IMG/VR virus record: IMGVR_UViG_3300010373_000032
Span: 1-34,828 of that record
Reading direction: 5' to 3' (one strand)
DNA length: 34,828 nt
Source of the DNA: a virus
The notes beneath the pieces were generated by a model. The model searched no databases. It saw only the letters and a program-made list of their open reading frames with translations, and was not told the origin of the DNA. This document shows, in pieces, positions 5,743 to 12,077 of this stretch. The number at the start of each line of letters is the position of its first letter. Positions within the stretch are counted from its first letter, which is position 1. Made by a program: the position numbers and the translations under genes.

Positions 5743-6008
5743 CCTCTCAAACATTCTGACCCAGAGGCCCGAGCTGAGCACAAAGCAATACCAACGTAGC
5801 GATTACTCGCCGTACTGCCTTGATGCGTAAAGCACTTCTGACCCTTCGGCCGTCGCCTTCACACACACCTAAGCGATGACACACGCTTTCGGCGGATGGC
5901 TTCACTTCCGGGTGTATGCATCACCCAGCGGTTACAGCGCAGATCCAATCCCAGTCTCTCAACCGGCAATACCCTGCTCTTGGTCCCTAGAACTCTCCGA
6001 TAGGACCA
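5743..6008 (-). ncRNA. Candidate structured RNA upstream of the homing nuclease
   Basis: About 300 nt lie between the nuclease start (5707) and attP without a plausible gene. Read leftward they contain TGGTCC plus TA (6008-6001) pairing with 5989-5981 with one bulged base, CGGTT/AACCG (5961-5965 with 5929-5933), GGGTG/CACCC (5922-5926 with 5910-5914), and an extended hairpin. The hairpin has CAAGGCA (5822-5816) paired with TGCTTTG (5787-5781), continuing into GCGA-GTAA-TCGC with a GUAA (GNRA) tetraloop. Further down is CCTCT/AGAGG (5767-5763 with 5747-5743). The G.U pair and GNRA loop exist only on the minus strand. No group I P7 (GACUA/UAGUC) or group II domain V was found. Confidence 0.5.
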
Positions 6009-6163
6009 CTACTCACTCAGCGTCCGTTGTTTGAATCTCCAACACTGAATGCACTACCCACTTCGATTGTCTTGGTTTCCATTCCGAACGCACGACCGCG
6101 ACCATGGTCGATAGAAAATGCAATTCGCCCGTTGGGCTCTTTCGCATGAAATTTGGATATTTT

Positions 6164-6183
6164 TGGGTGACACCTGGGTGACA
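6164..6183. promoter_or_regulatory. Left pair of arm-type integrase sites
   Basis: TGGGTGACA occurs at 6164-6172 and 6175-6183, 11 bp apart (one helical turn), within a 25-bp block (6161-6185) that recurs with one mismatch at 6416-6440 on the other side of the attP core. Repeats of this kind, in the same orientation and flanking a core, are the expected layout of arm-type binding sites for a tyrosine integrase N-terminal domain. Confidence 0.6.
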
Positions 6184-6297
6184 GAGAGGGGAAAAGAGGC
6201 CTAAAACACCGTAATTCGTGAAAACGAAAAAACGGGCTTACGCACAGGTAATCACTACGGAATGATATGAATTCAGTGACTTGTGAAAGAGAGTGGT

Positions 6298-6360
6298 TAG
6301 GACTTAAAATCCTGGGCCCCGATAAGGGGCGTGCCGGTTCGATTCCGGCCCTAGGCACCA
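6298..6360 (+). other. attP core: 3' part of tRNA-Leu(UAA)
   Basis: The segment carries the anticodon arm TAGGA-CTTAAAA-TCCTG (anticodon TAA at 6305-6307), a long variable arm closed by GCCCC/GGGGC, a T arm GCCGG-TTCGATT-CCGGC, the 3' acceptor strand CCTAGGC, discriminator A and CCA ending at 6360. No matching 5' acceptor strand GCCTAGG or D arm is present upstream, so it is not a complete gene. It sits 14 bp from the integrase stop. Phages that integrate into tRNA genes carry exactly such a 3' segment to rebuild the host gene, so this is the probable attP identity block, and the host attB should be tRNA-Leu(UAA). Confidence 0.88.
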
Positions 6361-6374
6361 ATATCATTAAGGAA

Positions 6375-7523
6375 TTAGCCACGATCACCCCCTCTAGATC
6401 CTGTGGATTTAGATTTTTTGGGTGACACTTGGGTGACAGAACCAAAGCCTAAGCGCTTACCTTTTTCAGTGAGATGCTCAATATCCTTCAAATCGTAAAG
6501 AGCGGTGACGGCTTCACTTGAATGTCCAAGTAGCTCCCTGATTTCTGCACGCGTAAAGCCGCCGCGCTTGGCGTTTGTTGCGAAAAACTTTCGAATGGCG
6601 TGCGGAGTGAACCTTTCGACTTTTGATCGTCTCAGGGCGTTCTCGTGCACCGTACGGTATTCTTCATAGGTGATGAAGGATCCATCTGGCTTTGCTGCGA
6701 TGAAGTCTGTCGGACGCGTGTACTCGGTATTGCTGCGACGCGCGTTAATAGCGTGTTTCAGAGTCGGGAATAAAGGAACGACATTCTCACCCTCTTCGCC
6801 TTCACCCTTCGCTCGGTCTACAACCGCATTCCTATTGTGCCTATCGATCAACCTACCGATTCGAGCTGTGTTGGTTTTGAAGTCAAAGTCCAGGTACTGA
6901 AAGGCCGCCGCGGCCATGATGCGAGCCCCGGTCCACGCCATAAGCTCCGCTAGAATTCCAAAGTGAGATCCCTGAGCATATACCTCGGCAAGGTATTTAT
7001 TCCAGTCTTCGGTCGAGTTTACTTTGCCAAACTTAACCCTCTTTTTCTTCTCTTTAACTAGAGGGATTCTTGTAACCGGATTGTGCTCTATCTTTCCATC
7101 CATGTAGGCGTCTTGGAAAAACGCATTCATGAGTGCGCGATGACGGTTCCTATCAGCTGGGGCGTGACCTAACTCAAACTCAATGTAATCAAGCTTCTCT
7201 TTGATCTCGCTGGTAGTAATTTCAGCCATTGGTCGATTGCCAAAATCTTTAAGCCAGTAATTTCTAAATCTTCCTTCATCCTGGTCGGCCGAGACATTCT
7301 TCTTATAAACCTTTTTCAGGTAGGCCTTCGCTCGATCGATGAAAAGGATTTCTTCTTTAGGAAGAGCAAGCCCCCTCTTTTGAAGCTGCTTCTTTCGCAC
7401 CTCTTTTTGTTCGAAAGCTATCGCGTCTTCTTTCTTAGCAAATGACGCCGAGACAACCTTTCCGCTCGCATTTCGGAGCTGTACTTTCCATTTGGATTTA
7501 CGTCCCTTTAGAAATTGAACCAT
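6375..7523 (-). CDS. int: Tyrosine-family integrase
   Basis: The protein has 382 residues: an N-terminal arm-binding beta region (SKWKVQLRNASGKVVSASFA), a SAM-like core-binding helical domain (about 60-165) and a catalytic domain. Box I has WTGARIMA (Arg), box II HAIRKFFATN (His-x-x-Arg), then LLGHSSEAVTALYD with the third His and the nucleophilic Tyr. All expected catalytic groups are present. It should recombine attP with the host tRNA-Leu. ATG 7523 abuts the stop of the upstream excisionase-like gene (TAAATG). The last codons (SVTQVSPKKSK) lie in the right arm-type repeat pair, so coding and attachment functions overlap. Confidence 0.95.
   Translation of the reverse strand: MVQFLKGRKSKWKVQLRNASGKVVSASFAKKEDAIAFEQKEVRKKQLQKRGLALPKEEILFIDRAKAYLKKVYKKNVSADQDEGRFRNYWLKDFGNRPMAEITTSEIKEKLDYIEFELGHAPADRNRHRALMNAFFQDAYMDGKIEHNPVTRIPLVKEKKKRVKFGKVNSTEDWNKYLAEVYAQGSHFGILAELMAWTGARIMAAAAFQYLDFDFKTNTARIGRLIDRHNRNAVVDRAKGEGEEGENVVPLFPTLKHAINARRSNTEYTRPTDFIAAKPDGSFITYEEYRTVHENALRRSKVERFTPHAIRKFFATNAKRGGFTRAEIRELLGHSSEAVTALYDLKDIEHLTEKGKRLGFGSVTQVSPKKSKSTGSRGGDRG
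6419..6438. promoter_or_regulatory. Right pair of arm-type integrase sites
   Basis: TGGGTGACA at 6419-6427 and 6430-6438, spaced 11 bp, mirrors the pair at 6164-6183. The shared 25-bp block differs at one base. It lies inside the 3' end of the integrase gene and encodes part of SVTQVSPK there. Its symmetry about the tRNA-Leu segment supports an attP arm role. Confidence 0.6.
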
Positions 7524-7799
7524 TTAGCCGAGTTTCCTTTTTGCTTCGTTATTGAGATAAGTCTCAAGGTCACTACGGCTAATTCTATAGGTTCGACCAA
7601 GCGGCTGTACGGGCAATTTTCCAGAAGCGATGGCTGCGTAAATGATTCCAATGCTGCAGTCGAGTATGGCCGCCACAGTCTTGACGGTGTAATACTTGTC
7701 TTCAACCTTGCGCTTAGTGGTGATAATGATTTTTTCGGAAGGCTCACGCTCTTCCTTCCACCATTCACGTTTCTTTAGAACGATGACATCGGCTTTCAT
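7524..7799 (-). CDS. Excisionase-type HTH protein
   Basis: The protein has 91 residues. Its C-terminal 50 residues carry the MerR-like winged-helix pattern of HTH_17/excisionase proteins: YYTVKTVAAILDCSIGIIYA, then GKLPVQPLGRTYRISRSDLE and a final helix TYLNN. The N-terminus is a charged extension. It lies immediately upstream of the integrase in the same operon, the usual place for a recombination directionality factor. A regulator of integrase transcription is the alternative. Confidence 0.8.
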   Translation of the reverse strand: MKADVIVLKKREWWKEEREPSEKIIITTKRKVEDKYYTVKTVAAILDCSIGIIYAAIASGKLPVQPLGRTYRISRSDLETYLNNEAKRKLG

Positions 7800-8573
7800 C
7801 TACTCTCTCGGTTGGCCCATCTGTTTGGCCATTTCGATTTCGTATTGAGCGATAATAGGCTCGGCAGCTTTAACCATTTCTCTTGCCCAGAATGGCGGCT
7901 CAGAAAGTCCCCTTTTTTTCCATTTCTCCCATTCCGATAAGATGTAGGCCCTAAGCTGACCAGGATCCGATTCGTGAACATATTGTTTGGCAAGAGGGCC
8001 GTATTTAATTTCAATGGCATGCGGGTCGATAACACCATCTGATCCATCTTCGGGTGGCTGCTCTGGACCAACTCTTCGGGCTTCTGCTTTGATCGACTCG
8101 ACTTCTGTTTCATCGAGCATATTAAGGCCACACACCGAAAGCGTGACTCGGCGCTTAGCCTTCGTTTCCGCTTTCATCATGGCGTTGGCGCGTTGATCGC
8201 CTTTTAGTCCTGCAACAGAAACAGCGCCCGTCGCTGAATCTTTACGCCCGTCAGGTAACGTTGCCTCGGCGGTAACCACGTAAACATCTTCAATCAGTTC
8301 GCGGCTTGGGATGGTGATCGATACGGATTTGTTAGCCCGAAGCTGTTCCGCACACCCCTTGGTCGCGTAAAGCACGAGTTTATTGTTTAGGGTTATGTAC
8401 TCAAACGGCTTTGTGAGCGGATTCAGGCCGAGCGTGCTGCACATTTTTTCGAAATAAACCAATCGCTCAACAGGGCTGAGCTTTCCCAAGTCACCGTTTA
8501 CAAGTGCTGCCTCTATGGCCTTCATCGAAGCTTCACGAGAAACGTCATTAAAAGAACGCGCTACTTGGTTCAT
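7800..8573 (-). CDS. Single-strand annealing protein, RecT/Red-beta type
   Basis: The protein has 257 residues. The segment LGLNPLTKPFEYITLNNKLV followed by LYATKGCAEQLRAN matches the Red-beta/RecT signature (YGLNPFTKEI... then a G...R helix). KAETKAKRRVTLSVCGLNML corresponds to the conserved basic helix after it. The C-terminus is acidic and helical. The protein would coat and anneal ssDNA during phage recombination and genome circularisation or repair. No classical exonuclease partner is adjacent. It starts at an ATGA overlap with the gene above. Assignment to the superfamily is fairly sure, the subfamily is not. Confidence 0.75.
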   Translation of the reverse strand: MNQVARSFNDVSREASMKAIEAALVNGDLGKLSPVERLVYFEKMCSTLGLNPLTKPFEYITLNNKLVLYATKGCAEQLRANKSVSITIPSRELIEDVYVVTAEATLPDGRKDSATGAVSVAGLKGDQRANAMMKAETKAKRRVTLSVCGLNMLDETEVESIKAEARRVGPEQPPEDGSDGVIDPHAIEIKYGPLAKQYVHESDPGQLRAYILSEWEKWKKRGLSEPPFWAREMVKAAEPIIAQYEIEMAKQMGQPRE

Positions 8574-8752
8574 AGGGCACTAGTCCTTGCGACTTCTACG
8601 GCATCAATCAAGAGTGCCTGTATTTCTAAGAGAAACATGTTGCAGCACTTCTCTTTTCCCATTCGGATCTCTTCAATCCTTTTGCACGCAGTAATTATTT
8701 TCGAAGAAACATATTTTAAATCTTCTTTTGAAATCGTGGTTTCTAGGCTCAT
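8570..8752 (-). CDS. Hypothetical helical protein (60 aa)
   Basis: The product MSLETTISKEDLKYVSSKII... is amphipathic helical with a CC pair and a hydrophobic end (FLLEIQALLIDAVEVARTSAL). Its stop overlaps the annealing-protein start by ATGA, so the two are translationally coupled. This could indicate a small accessory factor for recombination. No family was recognised. Confidence 0.6.
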   Translation of the reverse strand: MSLETTISKEDLKYVSSKIITACKRIEEIRMGKEKCCNMFLLEIQALLIDAVEVARTSAL

Positions 8753-8761
8753 ACAGACACC

Positions 8762-8959
8762 TCAGACGGCTCCGCAGCCGAGTGTTTCAGCGTGAGGGTC
8801 CTCTTCAGTGAGAACCTTCAAACCTATTTGTTTATGTCCATCTTTGATTAGTTCTAATTTGTTGAGAAAGTCATGACGCTCGATCTTGTTTGAAGTCCAG
8901 TCGTCAAAGAGATCTACTGTTCGATAATCCGAGAAGATGTGAAATGTGAGGTCGTTCAT
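8762..8959 (-). CDS. Hypothetical protein (65 aa)
   Basis: An acidic mixed alpha/beta protein beginning MNDLTFHIFSDYRTVDLFDD. Its start overlaps the upstream HNH-fusion stop (ATGA, 8959-8956). No motif was recognised beyond a C-terminal Cys. It is held in place only by operon context. Confidence 0.6.
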   Translation of the reverse strand: MNDLTFHIFSDYRTVDLFDDWTSNKIERHDFLNKLELIKDGHKQIGLKVLTEEDPHAETLGCGAV

Positions 8960-9522
8960 TCTCGTCCCTCCGCTTTGGCGATGGCTAAATTTGCCTTACG
9001 AAGTGCTGATGAGCACGCACCCTGAAATTCTGTGTCTAGGCGATACATTTCGGCCGGGTCTCCCTGAATCGCTTGGAATAAATCCTTCAGCGCCTCAAGC
9101 ATCTCCGGCGCAGCAGTGATGAGTCGAGCGTTGATTTTAGATAGTTCAATCGCCTTTTTGATTTGAGTTCTGTGTTGTCTGCCTCGGCACGTACGACCAT
9201 GAATCTCTCGATCGTTGGCGTTTTCTTTTGCTGTGCCCCATTTTAAATTTTCGATTCGATTGTCTGCACGATCACCATTAAGATGTCGGATTTGAAAACC
9301 GAGCCCAGGCTTTGCGCCGAGGAAAAGTTCGGCCATAAGTGAATGCACAAGCCATTTTTTTCGCTTTCCATTTAAAACAAGCCGCACAAAATGATAGCCG
9401 TCTTCATTTGGAAATGTGGTTAGAAACCGCGTTTCAGTCCCTCGCCACGCAGACTTAGACTCAATTCGTGCATCTGGATAAATCGTGTAGCACCCTATTT
9501 CTTTGGGCGTATGCTTACTCAT
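8956..9522 (-). CDS. HNH homing endonuclease fused to a phage ARLI/APELLEAL-type domain
   Basis: The protein has 188 residues from ATG 9522 (ATGA overlap upstream). Residues about 8-110 form an HNH homing endonuclease: a NUMOD4-like start (CYTIYPDARIESKSA), VHSLMAELFLGAKPG with H60, then IRHLNGDRADNRIENLKWGT with H80, N82, D84, N88 and N92. After a short basic linker the chain becomes NARLITAAPEMLEALKDLFQ and ends ALRKANLAIAKAEGRE. That is the C-terminal helical unit of a very common phage early protein (ARLIAAAPELLEAL...AIAKAEG). The fusion suggests an endonuclease gene landed in, and replaced the start of, that resident gene. The HNH C-terminal DNA-binding part looks shortened. Confidence 0.82.
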   Translation of the reverse strand: MSKHTPKEIGCYTIYPDARIESKSAWRGTETRFLTTFPNEDGYHFVRLVLNGKRKKWLVHSLMAELFLGAKPGLGFQIRHLNGDRADNRIENLKWGTAKENANDREIHGRTCRGRQHRTQIKKAIELSKINARLITAAPEMLEALKDLFQAIQGDPAEMYRLDTEFQGACSSALRKANLAIAKAEGRE

Positions 9523-9719
9523 GCGAGCTGCCTCTCGAAGAACTCTTCGATATTGACTTGATTGCCGTCCGCATCTCGCCAAATTGTGAAGTACTTTACC
9601 TCCCCACAGCACGAGGCTTGAGTGGTGCTCCATTCGTTCTGGCAGAACGGGCAGACTTCGATTGAGTCGAAATTCTGATCTAAAATGTCGCGGAGATCGT
9701 ATGAATTGGGATGGCTCAT
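9519..9719 (-). CDS. Zinc-finger mini-protein (66 aa)
   Basis: The protein carries VCPFCQNEW (residues 22-30) and a distal CC pair (about 37-38) followed by GEVKYFTIWRDADGNQV. This resembles small phage zinc proteins that begin CPFCG. Both ends overlap neighbours by ATGA. Nucleic-acid or host-protein binding is likely. No direct similarity to a defined anti-restriction protein can be claimed. Confidence 0.65.
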   Translation of the reverse strand: MSHPNSYDLRDILDQNFDSIEVCPFCQNEWSTTQASCCGEVKYFTIWRDADGNQVNIEEFFERQLA

Positions 9720-9955
9720 GATGCCTCCCCGTGAAGCTGGGCATCAACAAGTGAATCAACGTCCTCTTCCCTTCCCCGATCCAGGTAGCGGTCATAGGCA
9801 TTATCAAGAAGGATTTCGATGTGGAGTCCGAGCTGATCGCGATCGATCACTCCACCGCCGAACAATGTGAGAATATTTGTGAGCTCTTCGCTGAGGGCCT
9901 TAGAGTTATCAATCTCTTCTAGAGCTAATTGACATTGTGATTTACTCAGGTACAT
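9716..9955 (-). CDS. First gene of the leftward operon, hypothetical (79 aa)
   Basis: ATG 9955 has AAGGAG six nt upstream. The product MYLSKSQCQLALEEIDNSKA... is acidic and helical with a central GGGVIDRDQLGLHIEILLD. Its position, just below the Cro-like gene with about 50 nt between, makes it the first gene of the main early string. No family was recognised. Confidence 0.65.
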   Translation of the reverse strand: MYLSKSQCQLALEEIDNSKALSEELTNILTLFGGGVIDRDQLGLHIEILLDNAYDRYLDRGREEDVDSLVDAQLHGEAS

Positions 9956-10002
9956 TAGCAACTCCTTAATACTTGAGTTGAGGAAACAATTGACTTAATC
10001 TG

Positions 10003-10221
10003 TTATGCAGCTTCTGGCCCCGACCCGTCCGAAGTTGCGTCGATTAGATCGTCTTCGGAAACGTCCATTAATTTGGCCATGGCTTTAATGGTGTTCGGAT
10101 GAGGATTTTTGCCAGTCATCATCGTTCTCACCGTTGGATAGGAGATACCGAGTTTTGAGGCCACGTCCTCTGCTCTCAGTTTGTTTTCACGCATCCATTT
10201 CTTCATCAGCTCACCGTTCAT
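10003..10221 (-). CDS. Cro-like XRE-family HTH regulator
   Basis: The protein has 72 residues with a five-helix XRE HTH: MKKWMRENKLRAEDVASKLG, recognition helix YPTVRTMMTG, then NTIKAMAKLMDVSEDDLI. Size, leftward orientation and divergence from a cI-like gene fit a Cro role. The ATG at 10221 has no Shine-Dalgarno. A TTGAAA-N17-TATAAA promoter (10256-10228) would start transcription at about the ATG itself, so the mRNA may be leaderless. The downstream early genes are probably on the same transcript. Confidence 0.85.
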   Translation of the reverse strand: MNGELMKKWMRENKLRAEDVASKLGISYPTVRTMMTGKNPHPNTIKAMAKLMDVSEDDLIDATSDGSGPEAA

Positions 10222-10224
10222 ACA

Positions 10225-10269
10225 AAATTTATAACAAATTTATGTGTCACTTTCAATATAAATTTATAT
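10225..10269. promoter_or_regulatory. Switch operators: three AAATTTAT sites
   Basis: AAATTTAT occurs at 10225-10232, 10236-10243 (11 bp apart) and 10260-10267. The third is the centre of a perfect 14-bp palindrome, ATATAAATTTATAT (10256-10269), which runs into the cI-like start codon. The sites overlap both divergent promoters, as expected for Cro/repressor operators. Confidence 0.65.
10228..10256 (-). promoter_or_regulatory. Early leftward sigma70 promoter
   Basis: On the minus strand TTGAAA (10256-10251), a 17-bp spacer and TATAAA (10233-10228) make a near-consensus sigma70 promoter. The predicted start is about 10221, the first base of the Cro-like gene. Confidence 0.7.
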
Positions 10270-10614
10270 GAGCAAGGCATTGATATCATTCAAGAAAAAT
10301 TTATCTCGCTTAATGGATGCCAATAATATGTCTCAGGGCGATGTCGCGAGACTGAGTGGAATGAAACAGCCGGTAATAAGCAGGCTTCTTAGTGCGGATA
10401 ACGAACCAGGTCTGGATACAGTAGAAAAAATAGCCGAACTTTTGGGATTGAGGCGTCGGACCTCATCAAGACTAAAGAGCCAAAAGTGGCATCATTCACT
10501 GTCATCCAAAGGGAGATTATCCGAATCGTCAGTTCGCTTCCCGATGATGAGCTCAAACCGGTGCTTCCCGTCATCAGACTTCTCGAGACTAGAAAGCAGA
10601 AAAAGCAGGCGTAA
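10268..10614 (+). pseudogene. cI-like XRE repressor, frameshifted
   Basis: Residues 1-58 are a clean XRE HTH (NLSRLMDANNMSQGDVARLS, then KQPVISRLLSADNEPGLDTV, EKIAEL). After CTTTTGGG (10439-10446) the reading frame leaves the homologous path. Moving to the frame GGG at 10444 restores GIEASDLIKTKEPKVASFTV ... LLETRKQKKQA with stop 10612-10614, a sensible repressor of about 115 residues. As read, the zero frame instead runs on to 10654 with low-complexity residues. The simplest explanation is loss of one T from the run at 10440-10443, giving ELFGIEASD when restored. A sequencing error, a true clear mutation or ribosomal slippage cannot be distinguished. The start has no Shine-Dalgarno and overlaps an operator. 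Confidence 0.75.
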
Positions 10615-10653
10615 TACCTGTTCATTGATGCTGTCGATGCACTCCCTGATTTG

Positions 10654-10668
10654 ATGAAGTTTCTTCAT
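10654..10668 (+). terminator. Weak hairpin after the repressor gene
   Basis: ATGAAG-TTT-CTTCAT forms a 6-bp stem followed by AAATTCTTA. It lies between the repressor end and the next rightward gene. The stem is short and the tail only partly T-rich, so it is at best a weak terminator. Confidence 0.3.
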
Positions 10669-10723
10669 AAATTCTTATCGGAATATTATTAAAGAAATCT
10701 AGATGTATTCCGAGAAGACGGAC

Positions 10724-11098
10724 ATGAGAAAATTACTCATCGCTATTGCTATAGCTATCCCATCTTTTTCGTTCGCTGGACCCGGTCGTTATCAGCTAGT
10801 CCAACTCGGCGTCGCTCGTGCTGATCAATTTTTACTAGACACTGAAACCGGAAAAATATGGCGCTCTATGTGTGGCCATCAAAGTGGAACTAATAATTGC
10901 GATTATGAATACTGGGAGCCAATGGATGTAATGGGAGTATCCGCAACGCAGGATGAAGTGTTTCAAAAAATTAAAGCTAAATCGTTTGACCCTCAGAAAT
11001 ACGTTCAGGAAAACTCTAAACAACCCTCAATAGACGACTTGACTCCTCACCCAAATCAGCACGGGCCATGGGAAAAATATCAAAAAGGGAAGCAATGA
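10724..11098 (+). CDS. Secreted protein of unknown function (124 aa)
   Basis: Starting at ATG 10724 (an in-frame ATG at 10703 would add seven polar residues before the signal), the product opens with a Sec signal MRKLLIAIAIAIPSFSFA and probable cleavage before GPG. The mature part has YQLVQLGVARADQFLLDTET followed by GKIWRSMCG, a short beta motif (FLLDTxTGxxW) common to many bacterial exported or cytoplasmic small proteins, and two Cys that could pair. Its place between the immunity switch and the lysis cassette, read with the repressor, fits a lysogenic-conversion gene. Function is unknown. Confidence 0.7.
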   Translation: MRKLLIAIAIAIPSFSFAGPGRYQLVQLGVARADQFLLDTETGKIWRSMCGHQSGTNNCDYEYWEPMDVMGVSATQDEVFQKIKAKSFDPQKYVQENSKQPSIDDLTPHPNQHGPWEKYQKGKQ

Positions 11099-11292
11099 AA
11101 ACCGGAGATGGTTATAAATTCATTCAGGTAATACTTGTTTTGATTGGATCATTTTTACTTGCCAGTGGCGCCAATCCTCAAGCGGGTCTCGCGGTATTCC
11201 TATTGGTTATCTCTACACTTTTAATAGATATTCGCGCATCAATTCTCGCGAAAGAAAAAGCATCACAAGAACTTGGAATCTCCGACCATTAA
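11095..11292 (+). CDS. Two-span membrane protein (65 aa)
   Basis: ATG 11095 overlaps the upstream TGA (ATGA). An ATG at 11068 would overlap more and add a basic stretch. The product has hydrophobic spans FIQVILVLIGSFLLASG (about 9-25) and AGLAVFLLVISTLLIDI (about 30-46) and a charged cytosolic end. It is coupled to the secreted protein above, so the pair may act together at the envelope, for example in superinfection exclusion (inference). It ends one base before the oppositely oriented endolysin gene ends. Confidence 0.65.
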   Translation: MKTGDGYKFIQVILVLIGSFLLASGANPQAGLAVFLLVISTLLIDIRASILAKEKASQELGISDH

Positions 11293-11793
11293 TTATACTT
11301 CCGGTGTCGCGTGATGTTGCGAGATAAGATCTTTGTTTAAAAGATATCTGCGCCAATACTCATCGGCGTGACCAGACGACAATCCAACTCTCTCTCGATT
11401 GGCCGCGCCCTGGCCTTCGTTCCAAGATTTTATTACGAACTCCTCGACGCCTCCCTCGGCCTTATAGAGTCGTCTCAAAAGCTTTGCCCCGATTCTAATC
11501 GTATAGTCCGGGTTATTCAGCTTCTGAGCATTTGCGATGATGTCGAAATCCCTGGCGGTCTCGGGCCGAAGCTGGAGAAGTCCCCAACTCTTTCCATCCT
11601 CGGACACCGAGCCCTCAACGTCGTCGGGTTGGATAAGACCGCGGGCGACGCGCGGATTTAGGCCTAAAGATGACTCGTCGATCATGATGGCCTTCATCCA
11701 TAGCCAAGGGACCTCAAATTCATCGCATTGCGATTTCATGAGGACATCCCACTTTGACCAATTCTCTCCAAAATCAGAGGGTTTCATCCGCAT
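11293..11793 (-). CDS. Endolysin: SLT-type lytic transglycosylase
   Basis: The protein has 166 residues from ATG 11793 (a GTG at 11796 is also in frame). The catalytic Glu is E40 in AIMIDESSLGLNPRV. SWGLLQLRPETARDF matches the GLxQ...P.TA motif, NPDYTIRIGAKLLRRL the helix after it, and KSWNEGQGAAN the usual AYNxG position. This is the soluble lytic transglycosylase fold, cleaving the MurNAc-GlcNAc bond. No signal peptide is present, so export should depend on a holin. The start overlaps the upstream membrane-protein stop (TGATG), fitting a lysis operon. Confidence 0.9.
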   Translation of the reverse strand: MRMKPSDFGENWSKWDVLMKSQCDEFEVPWLWMKAIMIDESSLGLNPRVARGLIQPDDVEGSVSEDGKSWGLLQLRPETARDFDIIANAQKLNNPDYTIRIGAKLLRRLYKAEGGVEEFVIKSWNEGQGAANRERVGLSSGHADEYWRRYLLNKDLISQHHATPEV

Positions 11794-12077
11794 CACCCCT
11801 GTTTGTTAAAAATGTCGTTCACCTGGTTGTTGATGTTTTGGTTTTCGGTTGTAACGGTTTGATTCGTACTTTGAACTTGAGTGGAGTTAATGACGTTCTG
11901 GCCTGCTTGCATCCATTTCTTAACGAATCCCCAGAGAAAGAATCCACCCACACCTAAGACAACTGTCGCTGCAATAACGAGAATCGGGCTTCCCGTGACA
12001 CCGCCAATTGCGGTTTGAATGAATCCCGGAATGCTAGAGCTAATCAGGCTCGAGAGCCAGTTCGCAGCGGTGCTCAT
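11793..12077 (-). CDS. Single-span membrane protein, holin candidate (94 aa)
   Basis: ATG 12077 overlaps the stop of the lipoprotein gene (ATGA). The product has an N-terminal helix (MSTAANWLSSLISSSIPGFI) and a transmembrane span PILVIAATVVLGVGGFFLWG. The long polar C-terminus is rich in Asn, Gln and Thr (VQSTNQTVTTENQNINNQ), probably periplasmic or coiled coil. It is placed directly before the endolysin and coupled to it. Holin is the best guess from position and topology; an inner-membrane spanin is the alternative, paired with the lipoprotein above. Confidence 0.65.
   Translation of the reverse strand: MSTAANWLSSLISSSIPGFIQTAIGGVTGSPILVIAATVVLGVGGFFLWGFVKKWMQAGQNVINSTQVQSTNQTVTTENQNINNQVNDIFNKQG

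Noticed and set aside
5743-6008. Group I or group II intron
   Set aside because: No P7-type GACUA/UAGUC pairing, no domain V and no interrupted gene was found, so intron identity is not supported even though a homing-type nuclease is adjacent.
6298-6360. Complete tRNA-Leu gene
   Set aside because: The 5' acceptor strand and D arm are missing. Only the anticodon-to-CCA part exists, next to the integrase, which is the pattern of an attP identity block.
6017-6445. 142-residue minus-strand ORF containing VPRAGIEPARP
   Set aside because: This peptide is the well-known antisense translation of a tRNA 3' half. The frame covers attP, has no ribosome site and overlaps the integrase end.
9525-9807. 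N-terminal extension of the HNH-fusion frame to 9807
   Set aside because: The extra 95 codons overlap two well-supported coupled genes in other frames and contain no domain. ATG 9522 with an ATGA overlap is the real start.
10439-10446. Programmed -1 frameshift site in the repressor
   Set aside because: The bases do not form an X XXY YYZ heptamer in the zero frame. A lost T in a short run is simpler, so slippage is kept only as a possibility.
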